Below are positions 1 through 15,000 of a stretch of DNA of 64,000 nucleotides, piece after piece. The translations under genes and the position numbers were made by a program. The DNA is from Bilabrum cf. latius (lineage: Eukaryota; Bigyra: Bicosoecida; Bigyra; Bicosoecida): positions 1,054,001 through 1,118,000 of the forward strand of contig OZ237735.1 in NCBI GenBank assembly GCA_965178125.1, read 5' to 3'. Position 1 is the stretch's first letter. Each line of letters opens with the position of its first letter. Under the pieces are notes generated by a model. The model had not been told where the DNA came from, did no database searches, and saw only the letters and a program-made list of their open reading frames with translations.

Positions 1-3000
1 CGCACAGTCACCGTGCCCGTCACATCCACGTCGGACGTGCCAGAGCCCACAGTCACCGCGCCCGACGAGTCAAGCGACGAAGACCCAGACAGCACGCTCA
101 CGCCGCCAGATGCAGCCGACACCGCCGCGCCCGAGCCCACAGTCACCACGCCAGACACCGCGTTCGTCGATGCGCCCGACGCCACGCTCACCGCGCCCGA
201 TGACGCGGATGCCGCATCGCCAGACCGCACAGTCACCGCGCCCGTCACATCCTTGTCAGACACGCCCGACAGCACGCTCACGCCGCCAGATGCAGCCGAC
301 ACCGCCGCGCCCGAGCCCACAGTCACCACGCCAGACACCGCGTTCGTCGATGCGCCCGACGCCACGCTCACCGCGCCCGATGACGCAGATGCCGCATCGC
401 CAGACCGCACAGTCACCGCGCCCGTCACATCCACGTCGGACGTGCCAGAGCCCACAGTCACCGCGCCCGACGAGTCCAGCGACGAAGACCCAGACAGCAC
501 GCTCACGCCGCCAGATGCAGCCGACACCGCCGCGCCCGAGCCCACAGTCACCACGCCAGACACCGCGTTCGTCGATGCGCCCGACGCCACGCTCACCGCG
601 CCCGATGACGCGGATGCCGCATCGCCAGACCGCACAGTCACCGTGCCCGTCACATCCTTGTCAGACACGCCCGACAGCACGCTCACGCCGCCAGATGCAG
701 CCGACACCGCCGCGCCCGAGCCCACAGTCACCACGCCAGACACCGCGTTCGTCGATGCGCCCGACGCCACGCTCACCGCGCCCGATGACGCGGATGCCGC
801 ATCGCCAGACCGCACAGTCACCGTGCCCGTCACATCCTTGTCAGACACGCCCGACAGCACGCTCACGCCGCCAGATGCAGCCGACACCGCCGCGCCCGAG
901 CCCACAGTCACCACGCCAGACACCGCGTTCGTCGATGCGCCCGACGCCACGCTCACCGCGCCCGATGACGCAGATGCCGCATCGCCAGACCGCACAGTCA
1001 CCGCGCCCGTCACATCCTTGTCAGACACGCCCGACAGCACGCTCACGCCGCCAGATGCAGCCGACACCGCCGCGCCCGAGCCCACAGTCACCACGCCAGA
1101 CACCGCGTTCGTCGATGCGCCCGACGCCACGCTCACCGCGCCCGATGACGCCGATGCCGCATCGCCAGACCGCACAGTCACCGCGCCCGTCACATCCACG
1201 TCGGACGTGCCAGAGCCCACAGTCACCGCGCCCGACGAGTCAAGCGACGAAGACCCAGACAGCACGCTCACGCCGCCAGATGCAGCCGACACCGCCGCGC
1301 CCGAGCCCACAGTCACCACGCCAGACACCGCGTTCGTCGATGCGCCCGACGCCACGCTCACCGCGCCCGATGACGCGGATGCCGCATCGCCAGACCGCAC
1401 AGTCACCGCGCCCGTCACATCCTTGTCAGACACGCCCGACAGCACGCTCACGCCGCCAGATGCAGCCGACACCGCCGCGCCCGAGCCCACAGTCACCACG
1501 CCAGACACCGCGTTCGTCGATGCGCCCGACGCCACGCTCACCGCGCCCGATGACGCGGATGCCGCATCGCCAGACCGCACAGTCACCGCGCCCGTCACAT
1601 CCTTGTCAGACACGCCCGACAGCACGCTCACGCCGCCAGATGCAGCCGACACCGCCGCGCCCGATCCCACAGTCACCACGCCAGACACCGCGTTCGTCGA
1701 TGCGCCCGACGCCACGCTCACCGCGCCCGATGACGCGGATGCCGCATCGCCAGACCGCACAGTCACCGTGCCCGTCACATCCACGTCGGACGTGCCAGAG
1801 CCCACAGTCACCGCGCCCGACGAGTCAAGCGACGAAGACCCAGACAGCACGCTCACGCCGCCAGATGCAGCCGACACCGCCGCGCCCGAGCCCACAGTCA
1901 CCACGCCAGACACCGCGTTCGTCGATGCGCCCGACGCCACGCTCACCGCGCCCGATGACGCGGATGCCGCATCGCCAGACCGCACAGTCACCGTGCCCGT
2001 CACATCCTTGTCAGACACGCCCGACAGCACGCTCACGCCGCCAGATGCAGCCGACACCGCCGCGCCCGAGCCCACAGTCACCACGCCAGACACCGCGTTC
2101 GTCGATGCGCCCGACGCCACGCTCACCGCGCCCGATGACGCGGATGCCGCATCGCCAGACCGCACAGTCACCGCGCCCGTCACATCCACGTCGGACGTGC
2201 CAGAGCCCACAGTCACCGCGCCCGACGAGTCCAGCGACGAAGACCCAGACAGCACGCTCACGCCGCCAGATGCAGCCGACACCGCCGCGCCCGAGCCCAC
2301 AGTCACCACGCCAGACACCGCGTTCGTCGATGCGCCCGACGCCACGCTCACCGCGCCCGATGACGCAGATGCCGCATCGCCAGACCGCACAGTCACCGTG
2401 CCCGTCACATCCACGTCGGACGTGCCAGAGCCCACAGTCACCGCGCCCGACGAGTCAAGCGACGAAGACCCAGACAGCACGCTCACGCCGCCAGATGCAG
2501 CCGACACCGCCGCGCCCGAGCCCACAGTCACCACGCCAGACACCGCGTTCGTCGATGCGCCCGACGCCACGCTCACCGCGCCCGATGACGCGGATGCCGC
2601 ATCGCCAGACCGCACAGTCACCGCGCCCGTCACATCCTTGTCAGACACGCCCGACAGCACGCTCACGCCGCCAGATGCAGCCGACACCGCCGCGCCCGAG
2701 CCCACAGTCACCACGCCAGACACCGCGTTCGTCGATGCGCCCGACGCCACGCTCACCGCGCCCGATGACGCGGATGCCGCATCGCCAGACCGCACAGTCA
2801 CCGTGCCCGTCACATCCACGTCGGACGTGCCAGAGCCCACAGTCACCGCGCCCGACGAGTCAAGCGACGAAGACCCAGACAGCACGCTCACGCCGCCAGA
2901 TGCAGCCGACACCGCCGCGCCCGAGCCCACAGTCACCACGCCAGACACCGCGTTCGTCGATGCGCCCGACGCCACGCTCACCGCGCCCGATGACGCAGAT

Positions 3001-6000
3001 GCCGCATCGCCAGACCGCACAGTCACCGTGCCCGTCACATCCTTGTCAGACACGCCCGACAGCACGCTCACGCCGCCAGATGCAGCCGACACCGCCGCGC
3101 CCGAGCCCACAGTCACCACGCCAGACACCGCGTTCGTCGATGCGCCCGACGCCACGCTCACCGCGCCCGATGACGCGGATGCCGCATCGCCAGACCGCAC
3201 AGTCACCGCGCCCGTCACATCCACGTCGGACGTGCCAGAGCCCACAGTCACCGTGCCCGACGAGTCCAGCGACGAAGACCCAGACAGCACGCTCACGCCG
3301 CCAGATGCAGCCGACACCGCCGCGCCCGAGCCCACAGTCACCACGCCAGACACCGCGTTCGTCGATGCGCCCGACGCCACGCTCACCGCGCCCGATGACG
3401 CGGATGCCGCATCGCCAGACCGCACAGTCACCGTGCCCGTCACATCCTTGTCAGACACGCCCGACAGCACGCTCACGCCGCCAGATGCAGCCGACACCGC
3501 CGCGCCCGAGCCCACAGTCACCACGCCAGACACCGCGTTCGTCGATGCGCCCGACGCCACGCTCACCGCGCCCGATGACGCGGATGCCGCATCGCCAGAC
3601 CGCACAGTCACCGCGCCCGTCACATCCACGTCGGACGTGCCAGAGCCCACAGTCACCGCGCCCGACGAGTCCAGCGACGAAGACCCAGACAGCACGCTCA
3701 CGCCGCCAGATGCAGCCGACACCGCCGCGCCCGAGCCCACAGTCACCACGCCAGACACCGCGTTCGTCGATGCGCCCGACGCCACGCTCACCGCGCCCGA
3801 TGACGCGGATGCCGCATCGCCAGACCGCACAGTCACCGTGCCCGTCACATCCTTGTCAGACACGCCCGACAGCACGCTCACGCCGCCAGATGCAGCCGAC
3901 ACCGCCGCGCCCGAGCCCACAGTCACCACGCCAGACACCGCGTTCGTCGATGCGCCCGACGCCACGCTCACCGCGCCCGATGACGCAGATGCCGCATCGC
4001 CAGACCGCACAGTCACCGTGCCCGTCACATCCTTGTCAGACACGCCCGACAGCACGCTCACGCCGCCAGATGCAGCCGACACCGCCGCGCCCGAGCCCAC
4101 AGTCACCACGCCAGACACCGCGTTCGTCGATGCGCCCGACGCCACGCTCACCGCGCCCGATGACGCGGATGCCGCATCGCCAGACCGCACAGTCACCGTG
4201 CCCGTCACATCCTTGTCAGACACGCCCGACAGCACGCTCACGCCGCCAGATGCAGCCGACACCGCCGCGCCCGATCCCACAGTCACCACGCCAGACACCG
4301 CGTTCGTCGATGCGCCCGACGCCACGCTCACCGCGCCCGATGACGCGGATGCCGCATCGCCAGACCGCACAGTCACCGTGCCCGTCACATCCACGTCGGA
4401 CGTGCCAGAGCCCACAGTCACCGCGCCCGACGAGTCAAGCGACGAAGACCCAGACAGCACGCTCACGCCGCCAGATGCAGCCGACACCGCCGCGCCCGAG
4501 CCCACAGTCACCACGCCAGACACCGCGTTCGTCGATGCGCCCGACGCCACGCTCACCGCGCCCGATGACGCAGATGCCGCATCGCCAGACCGCACAGTCA
4601 CCGTGCCCGTCACATCCTTGTCAGACACGCCCGACAGCACGCTCACGCCGCCAGATGCAGCCGACACCGCCGCGCCCGAGCCCACAGTCACCACGCCAGA
4701 CACCGCGTTCGTCGATGCGCCCGACGCCACGCTCACCGCGCCCGATGACGCAGATGCCGCATCGCCAGACCGCACAGTCACCGTGCCCGTCACATCCACG
4801 TCGGACGTGCCAGAGCCCACAGTCACCGCGCCCGACGAGTCAAGCGACGAAGACCCAGACAGCACGCTCACGCCGCCAGATGCAGCCGACACCGCCGCGC
4901 CCGAGCCCACAGTCACCACGCCAGACACCGCGTTCGTCGATGCGCCCGACGCCACGCTCACCGCGCCCGATGACGCAGATGCCGCATCGCCAGACCGCAC
5001 AGTCACCGTGCCCGTCACAGCCTTGTCAGACACGCCCGACAGCACGCTCACGCCGCCAGATGCAGCCGACACCGCCGCGCCCGACCCCACAGTCACCACG
5101 CCAGACACCGCGTTCGTCGATGCGCCCGACGCCACGCTCACCGCGCCCGATGACGCGGATGCCGCATCGCCAGACCGCACAGTCACCGTGCCCGTCACAT
5201 CCACGTCGGACGTGCCAGAGCCCACAGTCACCGCGCCCGACGAGTCAAGCGACGAAGACCCAGACAGCACGCTCACGCCGCCAGATGCAGCCGACACCGC
5301 CGCGCCCGATCCCACAGTCACCACGCCAGACACCGCGTTCGTCGATGCGCCCGACGCCACGCTCACCGCGCCCGATGACGCAGATGCCGCATCGCCAGAC
5401 CGCACAGTCACCGTGCCCGTCACAGCCTTGTCAGACACGCCCGACAGCACGCTCACGCCGCCAGATGCAGCCGACACCGCCGCGCCCGAGCCCACAGTCA
5501 CCACGCCAGACACCGCGTTCGTCGATGCGCCCGACGCCACGCTCACCGCGCCCGATGACGCGGATGCCGCATCGCCAGACCGCACAGTCACCGTGCCCGT
5601 CACATCCACGTCGGACGTGCCAGAGCCCACAGTCACCGCGCCCGACGAGTCAAGCGACGAAGACCCAGACAGCACGCTCACGCCGCCAGATGCAGCCGAC
5701 ACCGCCGCGCCCGAGCCCACAGTCACCACGCCAGACACCGCGTTCGTTGATGCGCCCGACGCCACGCTCACCGCGCCCGATGACGCTGATGCCGCATCGC
5801 CAGACCGCACAGTCACCGCGCCCGTCACATCCTTGTCAGACACGCCCGACAGCACGCTCACGCCGCCAGATGCAGCCGACACCGCCGCGCCCGATCCCAC
5901 AGTCACCACGCCAGACACCGCGTTCGTCGATGCGCCCGACGCCACGCTCACCGCGCCCGATGACGCAGATGCCGCATCGCCAGACCGCACAGTCACCGCG

Positions 6001-9000
6001 CCCGTCACATCCTTGTCAGACACGCCCGACAGCACGCTCACGCCGCCAGATGCAGCCGACACCGCCGCGCCCGATCCCACAGTCACCACGCCAGACACCG
6101 CGTTCGTCGATGCGCCCGACGCCACGCTCACCGCGCCCGATGACGCAGATGCCGCATCGCCAGACCGCACAGTCACCGCGCCCGTCACATCCTTGTCAGA
6201 CACGCCCGACAGCACGCTCACGCCGCCAGATGCAGCCGACACCGCCGCGCCCGATCCCACAGTCACCACGCCAGACACCGCGTTCGTCGATGCGCCCGAC
6301 GCCACGCTCACCGCGCCCGATGACGCGGATGCCGCATCGCCAGACCGCACAGTCACCGTGCCCGTCACATCCACGTCGGACGTGCCAGAGCCCACAGTCA
6401 CCGCGCCCGACGAGTCAAGCGACGAAGACCCAGACAGCACGCTCACGCCGCCAGATGCAGCCGACACCGCCGCGCCCGAGCCCACAGTCACCACGCCAGA
6501 CACCGCGTTCGTCGATGCGCCCGACGCCACGCTCACCGCGCCCGATGACGCAGATGCCGCATCGCCAGACCGCACAGTCACCGTGCCCGTCACAGCCTTG
6601 TCAGACACGCCCGACAGCACGCTCACGCCGCCAGATGCAGCCGACACCGCCGCGCCCGAGCCCACAGTCACCACGCCAGACACCGCGTTCGTCGATGCGC
6701 CCGACGCCACGCTCACCGCGCCCGATGACGCAGATGCCGCATCGCCAGACCGCACAGTCACCGTGCCCGTCACATCCTTGTCAGACACGCCCGACAGCAC
6801 GCTCACGCCGCCAGATGCAGCCGACACCGCCGCGCCCGAGCCCACAGTCACCACGCCAGACACCGCGTTCGTCGATGCGCCCGACGCCACGCTCACCGCG
6901 CCTGATGACGCGGATGCCGCATCGCCAGACCGCACAGTCACCGTGCCCGTCACATCCACGTCGGACGTGCCAGAGCCCACAGTCACCGCGCCCGACGAGT
7001 CAAGCGACGAAGACCCAGACAGCACGCTCACGCCGCCAGATGCAGCCGACACCGCCGCGCCCGAGCCCACAGTCACCACGCCAGACACCGCGTTCGTCGA
7101 TGCGCCCGACGCCACGCTCACCGCGCCCGATGACGCAGATGCCGCATCGCCAGACCGCACAGTCACCGCGCCCGTCACATCCTTGTCAGACACGCCCGAC
7201 AGCACGCTCACGCCGCCAGATGCAGCCGACACCGCCGCGCCCGAGCCCACAGTCACCACGCCAGACACCGCGTTCGTCGATGCGCCCGACGCCACGCTCA
7301 CCGCGCCCGATGACGCGGATGCCGCATCGCCAGACCGCACAGTCACCGCGCCCGTCACATCCACATCGGACGTGCCAGAGCCCACAGTCACCGCGCCCGA
7401 CGAGTCAAGCGACGAAGACCCAGACAGCACGCTCACGCCGCCAGATGCAGCCGACACCGCCGCGCCCGATCCCACAGTCACCACGCCAGACACCGCGTTC
7501 GTCGATGCGCCCGACGCCACGCTCACCGCGCCCGATGACGCGGATGCCGCATCGCCAGACCGCACAGTCACCGTGCCCGTCACAGCCTTGTCAGACACGC
7601 CCGACAGCACGCTCACGCCGCCAGATGCAGCCGACACCGCCGCGCCCGAGCCCACAGTCACCACGCCAGACACCGCGTTCGTCGATGCGCCCGACGCCAC
7701 GCTCACCGCGCCCGATGACGCTGATGCCGCATCGCCAGACCGCACAGTCACCGCGCCCGTCACATCCACGTCGGACGTGCCAGAGCCCACAGTCACCGTG
7801 CCCGACGAGTCAAGCGACGAAGACCCAGACAGCACGCTCACGCCGCCAGATGCAGCCGACACCGCCGCGCCCGATCCCACAGTCACCACGCCAGACACCG
7901 CGTTCGTCGATGCGCCCGACGCCACGCTCACCGCGCCCGATGACGCGGATGCCGCATCGCCAGACCGCACAGTCACCGTGCCCGTCACATCCTTGTCAGA
8001 CACGCCCGACAGCACGCTCACGCCGCCAGATGCAGCCGACACCGCCGCGCCCGAGCCCACAGTCACCACGCCAGACACCGCGTTCGTCGATGCGCCCGAC
8101 GCCACGCTCACCGCGCCCGATGACGCGGATGCCGCATCGCCAGACCGCACAGTCACCGTGCCCGTCACATCCTTGTCAGACACGCCCGACAGCACGCTCA
8201 CGCCGCCAGATGCAGCCGACACCGCCGCGCCCGAGCCCACAGTCACCACGCCAGACACCGCGTTCGTCGATGCGCCCGACGCCACGCTCACCGCGCCCGA
8301 TGACGCGGATGCCGCATCGCCAGACCGCACAGTCACCGTGCCCGTCACATCCACGTCGGACGTGCCAGAGCCCACAGTCACCGCGCCCGACGAGTCCAGC
8401 GACGAAGACCCAGACAGCACGCTCACGCCGCCAGATGCAGCCGACACCGCCGCGCCCGAGCCCACAGTCACCACGCCAGACACCGCGTTCGTCGATGCGC
8501 CCGACGCCACGCTCACCGCGCCCGATGACGCAGATGCCGCATCGCCAGACCGCACAGTCACCGTGCCCGTCACATCCTTGTCAGACACGCCCGACAGCAC
8601 GCTCACGCCGCCAGATGCAGCCGACACCGCCGCGCCCGAGCCCACAGTCACCACGCCAGACACCGCGTTCGTCGATGCGCCCGACGCCACGCTCACCGCG
8701 CCCGATGACGCGGATGCCGCATCGCCAGACCGCACAGTCACCGTGCCCGTCACATCCTTGTCAGACACGCCCGACAGCACGCTCACGCCGCCAGATGCAG
8801 CCGACACCGCCGCGCCCGAGCCCACAGTCACCACGCCAGACACCGCGTTCGTCGATGCGCCCGACGCCACGCTCACCGCGCCCGATGACGCGGATGCCGC
8901 ATCGCCAGACCGCACAGTCACCGTGCCCGTCACATCCTTGTCAGACACGCCCGACAGCACGCTCACGCCGCCAGATGCAGCCGACACCGCCGCGCCCGAG

Positions 9001-12000
9001 CCCACAGTCACCACGCCAGACACCGCGTTCGTCGATGCGCCCGACGCCACGCTCACCGCGCCCGATGACGCAGATGCCGCATCGCCAGACCGCACAGTCA
9101 CCGTGCCCGTCACATCCACGTCGGACGTGCCAGAGCCCACAGTCACCGCGCCCGACGAGTCAAGCGACGAAGACCCAGACAGCACGCTCACGCCGCCAGA
9201 TGCAGCCGACACCGCCGCGCCCGAGCCCACAGTCACCACGCCAGACACCGCGTTCGTCGATGCGCCCGACGCCACGCTCACGCCGCCAGATGACGCGGAT
9301 GCCGCATCGCCAGACCGCACAGTCACCGCGCCCGTCACATCCACGTCGGACGTGCCAGAGCCCACAGTCACCGCGCCCGACGAGTCCAGCGACGAAGACC
9401 CAGACAGCACGCTCACGCCGCCAGATGCAGCCGACACCGCCGCGCCCGAGCCCACAGTCACCACGCCAGACACCGCGTTCGTCGATGCGCCCGACGCCAC
9501 GCTCACCGCGCCCGATGACGCGGATGCCGCATCGCCAGACCGCACAGTCACCGCGCCCGTCACATCCACGTCGGACGTGCCAGAGCCCACAGTCACCGCG
9601 CCCGACGAGTCCAGCGACGAAGACCCAGACAGCACGCTCACGCCGCCAGATGCAGCCGACACCGCCGCGCCCGAGCCCACAGTCACCACGCCAGACACCG
9701 CGTTCGTCGATGCGCCCGACGCCACGCTCACCGCGCCCGATGACGCAGATGCCGCATCGCCAGACCGCACAGTCACCGTGCCCGTCACATCCTTGTCAGA
9801 CACGCCCGACAGCACGCTCACGCCGCCAGATGCAGCCGACACCGCCGCGCCCGAGCCCACAGTCACCACGCCAGACACCGCGTTCGTCGATGCGCCCGAC
9901 GCCACGCTCACCGCGCCCGATGACGCGGATGCCGCATCGCCAGACCGCACAGTCACCGCGCCCGTCACATCCACGTCGGACGTGCCAGAGCCCACAGTCA
10001 CCGCGCCCGACGAGTCCAGCGACGAAGACCCAGACAGCACGCTCACGCCGCCAGATGCAGCCGACACCGCCGCGCCCGAGCCCACAGTCACCACGCCAGA
10101 CACCGCGTTCGTCGATGCGCCCGACGCCACGCTCACCGCGCCCGATGACGCAGATGCCGCATCGCCAGACCGCACAGTCACCGTGCCCGTCACATCCTTG
10201 TCAGACACGCCCGACAGCACGCTCACGCCGCCAGATGCAGCCGACACCGCCGCGCCCGAGCCCACAGTCACCACGCCAGACACCGCGTTCGTCGATGCGC
10301 CCGACGCCACGCTCACCGCGCCCGATGACGCGGATGCCGCATCGCCAGACCGCACAGTCACCGTGCCCGTCACATCCTTGTCAGACACGCCCGACAGCAC
10401 GCTCACGCCGCCAGATGCAGCCGACACCGCCGCGCCCGAGCCCACAGTCACCACGCCAGACACCGCGTTCGTCGATGCGCCCGACGCCACGCTCACCGCG
10501 CCCGATGACGCAGATGCCGCATCGCCAGACCGCACAGCCACCGCGCCCGTCACATCCACGTCGGACGTGCCAGAGCCCACAGTCACCGCGCCCGACGAGT
10601 CAAGCGACGAAGACCCAGACAGCACGCTCACGCCGCCAGATGCAGCCGACACCGCCGCGCCCGAGCCCACAGTCACCACGCCAGACACCGCGTTCGTCGA
10701 CGCGCCCGACGCCACGCTCACCGCGCCCGATGACGCGGATGCCGCATCGCCAGACCGCACAGTCACCGTGCCCGTCACAGCCTTGTCAGACACGCCCGAC
10801 AGCACGCTCACGCCGCCAGATGCAGCCGACACCGCCGCGCCCGATCCCACAGTCACCACGCCAGACACCGCGTTCGTCGATGCGCCCGACGCCACGCTCA
10901 CCGCGCCCGATGACGCGGATGCCGCATCGCCAGACCGCACAGTCACCGTGCCCGTCACATCCACGTCGGACGTGCCAGAGCCCACAGTCACCGCGCCCGA
11001 CGAGTCAAGCGACGAAGACCCAGACAGCACGCTCACGCCGCCAGATGCAGCCGACACCGCCGCGCCCGAGCCCACAGTCACCACGCCAGACACCGCGTTC
11101 GTCGATGCGCCCGACGCCACGCTCACCGCGCCCGATGACGCCGATGCCGCATCGCCGGACCGCACAGTCACCGTGCCCGTCACATCCTTGTCAGACACGC
11201 CCGACAGCACGCTCACGCCGCCAGATGCAGCCGACACCGCCGCGCCCGAGCCCACAGTCACCACGCCAGACACCGCGTTCGTCGATGCGCCCGACGCCAC
11301 GCTCACCGCGCCCGATGACGCAGATGCCGCATCGCCAGACCGCACAGTCACCGTGCCCGTCACATCCTTGTCAGACACGCCCGACAGCACGCTCACGCCG
11401 CCAGATGCAGCCGACACCGCCGCGCCCGATCCCACAGTCACCACGCCAGACACCGCGTTCGTCGATGCGCCCGACGCCACGCTCACCGCGCCCGATGACG
11501 CGGATGCCGCATCGCCAGACCGCACAGTCACCGTGCCCGTCACATCCACGTCGGACGTGCCAGAGCCCACAGTCACCGCGCCCGACGAGTCAAGCGACGA
11601 AGACCCAGACAGCACGCTCACGCCGCCAGATGCAGCCGACACCGCCGCGCCCGAGCCCACAGTCACCACGCCAGACACCGCGTTCGTCGATGCGCCCGAC
11701 GCCACGCTCACCGCGCCCGATGACGCGGATGCCGCATCGCCAGACCGCACAGTCACCGTGCCCGTCACATCCTTGTCAGACACGCCCGACAGCACGCTCA
11801 CGCCGCCAGATGCAGCCGACACCGCCGCGCCCGATCCCACAGTCACCACGCCAGACACCGCGTTCGTCGATGCGCCCGACGCCACGCTCACCGCGCCCGA
11901 TGACGCGGATGCCGCATCGCCAGACCGCACAGTCACCGTGCCCGTCACATCCTTGTCAGACACGCCCGACAGCACGCTCACGCCGCCAGATGCAGCCGAC

Positions 12001-15000
12001 ACCGCCGCGCCCGAGCCCACAGTCACCACGCCAGACACCGCGTTCGTCGATGCGCCCGACGCCACGCTCACCGCGCCCGATGACGCGGATGCCGCATCGC
12101 CAGACCGCACAGTCACCGTGCCCGTCACATCCACGTCGGACGTGCCAGAGCCCACAGTCACCGCGCCCGACGAGTCAAGCGACGAAGACCCAGACAGCAC
12201 GCTCACGCCGCCAGATGCAGCCGACACCGCCGCGCCCGAGCCCACAGTCACCACGCCAGACACCGCGTTCGTCGATGCGCCCGACGCCACGCTCACCGCG
12301 CCCGATGACGCGGATGCCGCATCGCCAGACCGCACAGTCACCGTGCCCGTCACATCCTTGTCAGACACGCCCGACAGCACGCTCACGCCGCCAGATGCAG
12401 CCGACACCGCCGCGCCCGAGCCCACAGTCACCACGCCAGACACCGCGTTCGTCGATGCGCCCGACGCCACGCTCACCGCGCCCGATGACGCGGATGCCGC
12501 ATCGCCAGACCGCACAGTCACCGTGCCCGTCACATCCACGTCGGACGTGCCAGAGCCCACAGTCACCGCGCCCGACGAGTCAAGCGACGAAGACCCAGAC
12601 AGCACGCTCACGCCGCCAGATGCAGCCGACACCGCCGCGCCCGAGCCCACAGTCACCACGCCAGACACCGCGTTCGTCGATGCGCCCGACGCCACGCTCA
12701 CCGCGCCCGATGACGCAGATGCCGCATCGCCAGACCGCACAGACACCGTGCCCGTCACAGCCTTGTCAGACACGCCCGACAGCACGCTCACGCCGCCAGA
12801 TGCAGCCGACACCGCCGCGCCCGACCCCACAGTCACCACGCCAGACACCGCGTTCGTCGATGCGCCCGACGCCACGCTCACCGCGCCCGATGACGCGGAT
12901 GCCGCATCGCCGGACCGCACAGTCACCGCGCCCGTCACATCCACGTCGGACGTGCCAGAGCCCACAGTCACCGCGCCCGACGAGTCAAGCGACGAAGACC
13001 CAGACAGCACGCTCACGCCGCCAGATGCAGCCGACACCGCCGCGCCCGAGCCCACAGTCACCACGCCAGACACCGCGTTCGTCGATGCGCCCGACGCCAC
13101 GCTCACCGCGCCCGATGACGCGGATGCCGCATCGCCAGACCGCACAGTCACCGCGCCCGTCACATCCTTGTCAGACACGCCCGACAGCACGCTCACGCCG
13201 CCAGATGCAGCCGACACCGCCGCGCCCGAGCCCACAGTCACCACGCCAGACACCGCGTTCGTCGATGCGCCCGACGCCACGCTCACCGCGCCCGATGACG
13301 CGGATGCCGCATCGCCAGACCGCACAGTCACCGTGCCCGTCACATCCACGTCGGACGTGCCAGAGCCCACAGTCACCGCGCCCGACGAGTCCAGCGACGA
13401 AGACCCAGACAGCACGCTCACGCCGCCAGATGCAGCCGACACCGCCGCGCCCGATCCCACAGTCACCACGCCAGACACCGCGTTCGTCGATGCGCCCGAC
13501 GCCACGCTCACCGCGCCCGATGACGCGGATGCCGCATCGCCAGACCGCACAGTCACCGCGCCCGTCACATCCACGTCGGACGTGCCAGAGCCCACAGTCA
13601 CCGCGCCCGACGAGTCAAGCGACGAAGACCCAGACAGCACGCTCACGCCGCCAGATGCAGCCGACACCGCCGCGCCCGAGCCCACAGTCACCACGCCAGA
13701 CACCGCGTTCGTCGATGCACCCGACGCCACGCTCACCGCGCCCGATGACGCGGATGCCGCATCGCCAGACCGCACAGTCACCGCGCCCGTCACATCCACG
13801 TCGGACGTGCCAGAGCCCACAGTCACCGCGCCCGACGAGTCAAGCGACGAAGACCCAGACAGCACGCTCACGCCGCCAGATGCAGCCGACACCGCCGCGC
13901 CCGAGCCCACAGTCACCACGCCAGACACCGCGTTCGTCGATGCGCCCGACGCCACGCTCACCGCGCCCGATGACGCGGATGCCGCATCGCCAGACCGCAC
14001 AGTCACCGTGCCCGTCACATCCACGTCGGACGTGCCAGAGCCCACAGTCACCGCGCCCGACGAGTCAAGCGACGAAGACCCAGACAGCACGCTCACGCCG
14101 CCAGATGCAGCCGACACCGCCGCGCCCGAGCCCACAGTCACCACGCCAGACACCGCGTTCGTCGATGCGCCCGACGCCACGCTCACCGCGCCCGATGACG
14201 CAGATGCCGCATCGCCAGACCGCACAGTCACCGTGCCCGTCACATCCTTGTCAGACACGCCCGACAGCACGCTCACGCCGCCAGATGCAGCCGACACCGC
14301 CGCGCCCGAGCCCACAGTCACCACGCCAGACACCGCGTTCGTCGATGCGCCCGACAGCACGCTCACGCCGCCCGATGACGCAGATGCCGCATCGCCAGAC
14401 CGCACAGTCACCGTGCCCGTCACATCCTTGTCAGACACGCCCGACAGCACGCTCACGCCGCCAGATGCAGCCGACACCGCCGCGCCCGAGCCCACAGTCA
14501 CCACGCCAGACACCGCGTTCGTCGATGCGCCCGACGCCACGCTCACCGCGCCCGATGACGCAGATGCCGCATCGCCAGACCGCACAGTCACCGTGCCCGT
14601 CACATCCACGTCGGACGTGCCAGAGCCCACAGTCACCGCGCCCGACGAGTCAAGCGACGAAGACCCAGACAGCACGCTCACGCCGCCAGATGCAGCCGAC
14701 ACCGCCGCGCCCGAGCCCACAGTCACCACGCCAGACACCGCGTTCGTCGATGCGCCCGACGCCACGCTCACCGCGCCCGATGACGCAGATGCCGCATCGC
14801 CAGACCGCACAGTCACCGCGCCCGTCACATCCTTGTCAGACACGCCCGACAGCACGCTCACGCCGCCAGATGCAGCCGACACCGCCGCGCCCGATCCCAC
14901 AGTTACCACGCCAGACACCGCGTTCGTCGATGCACCCGACGCCACGCTCACCGCGCCCGATGACGCGGATGCCGCATCGCCGGACCGCACAGTCACCGCG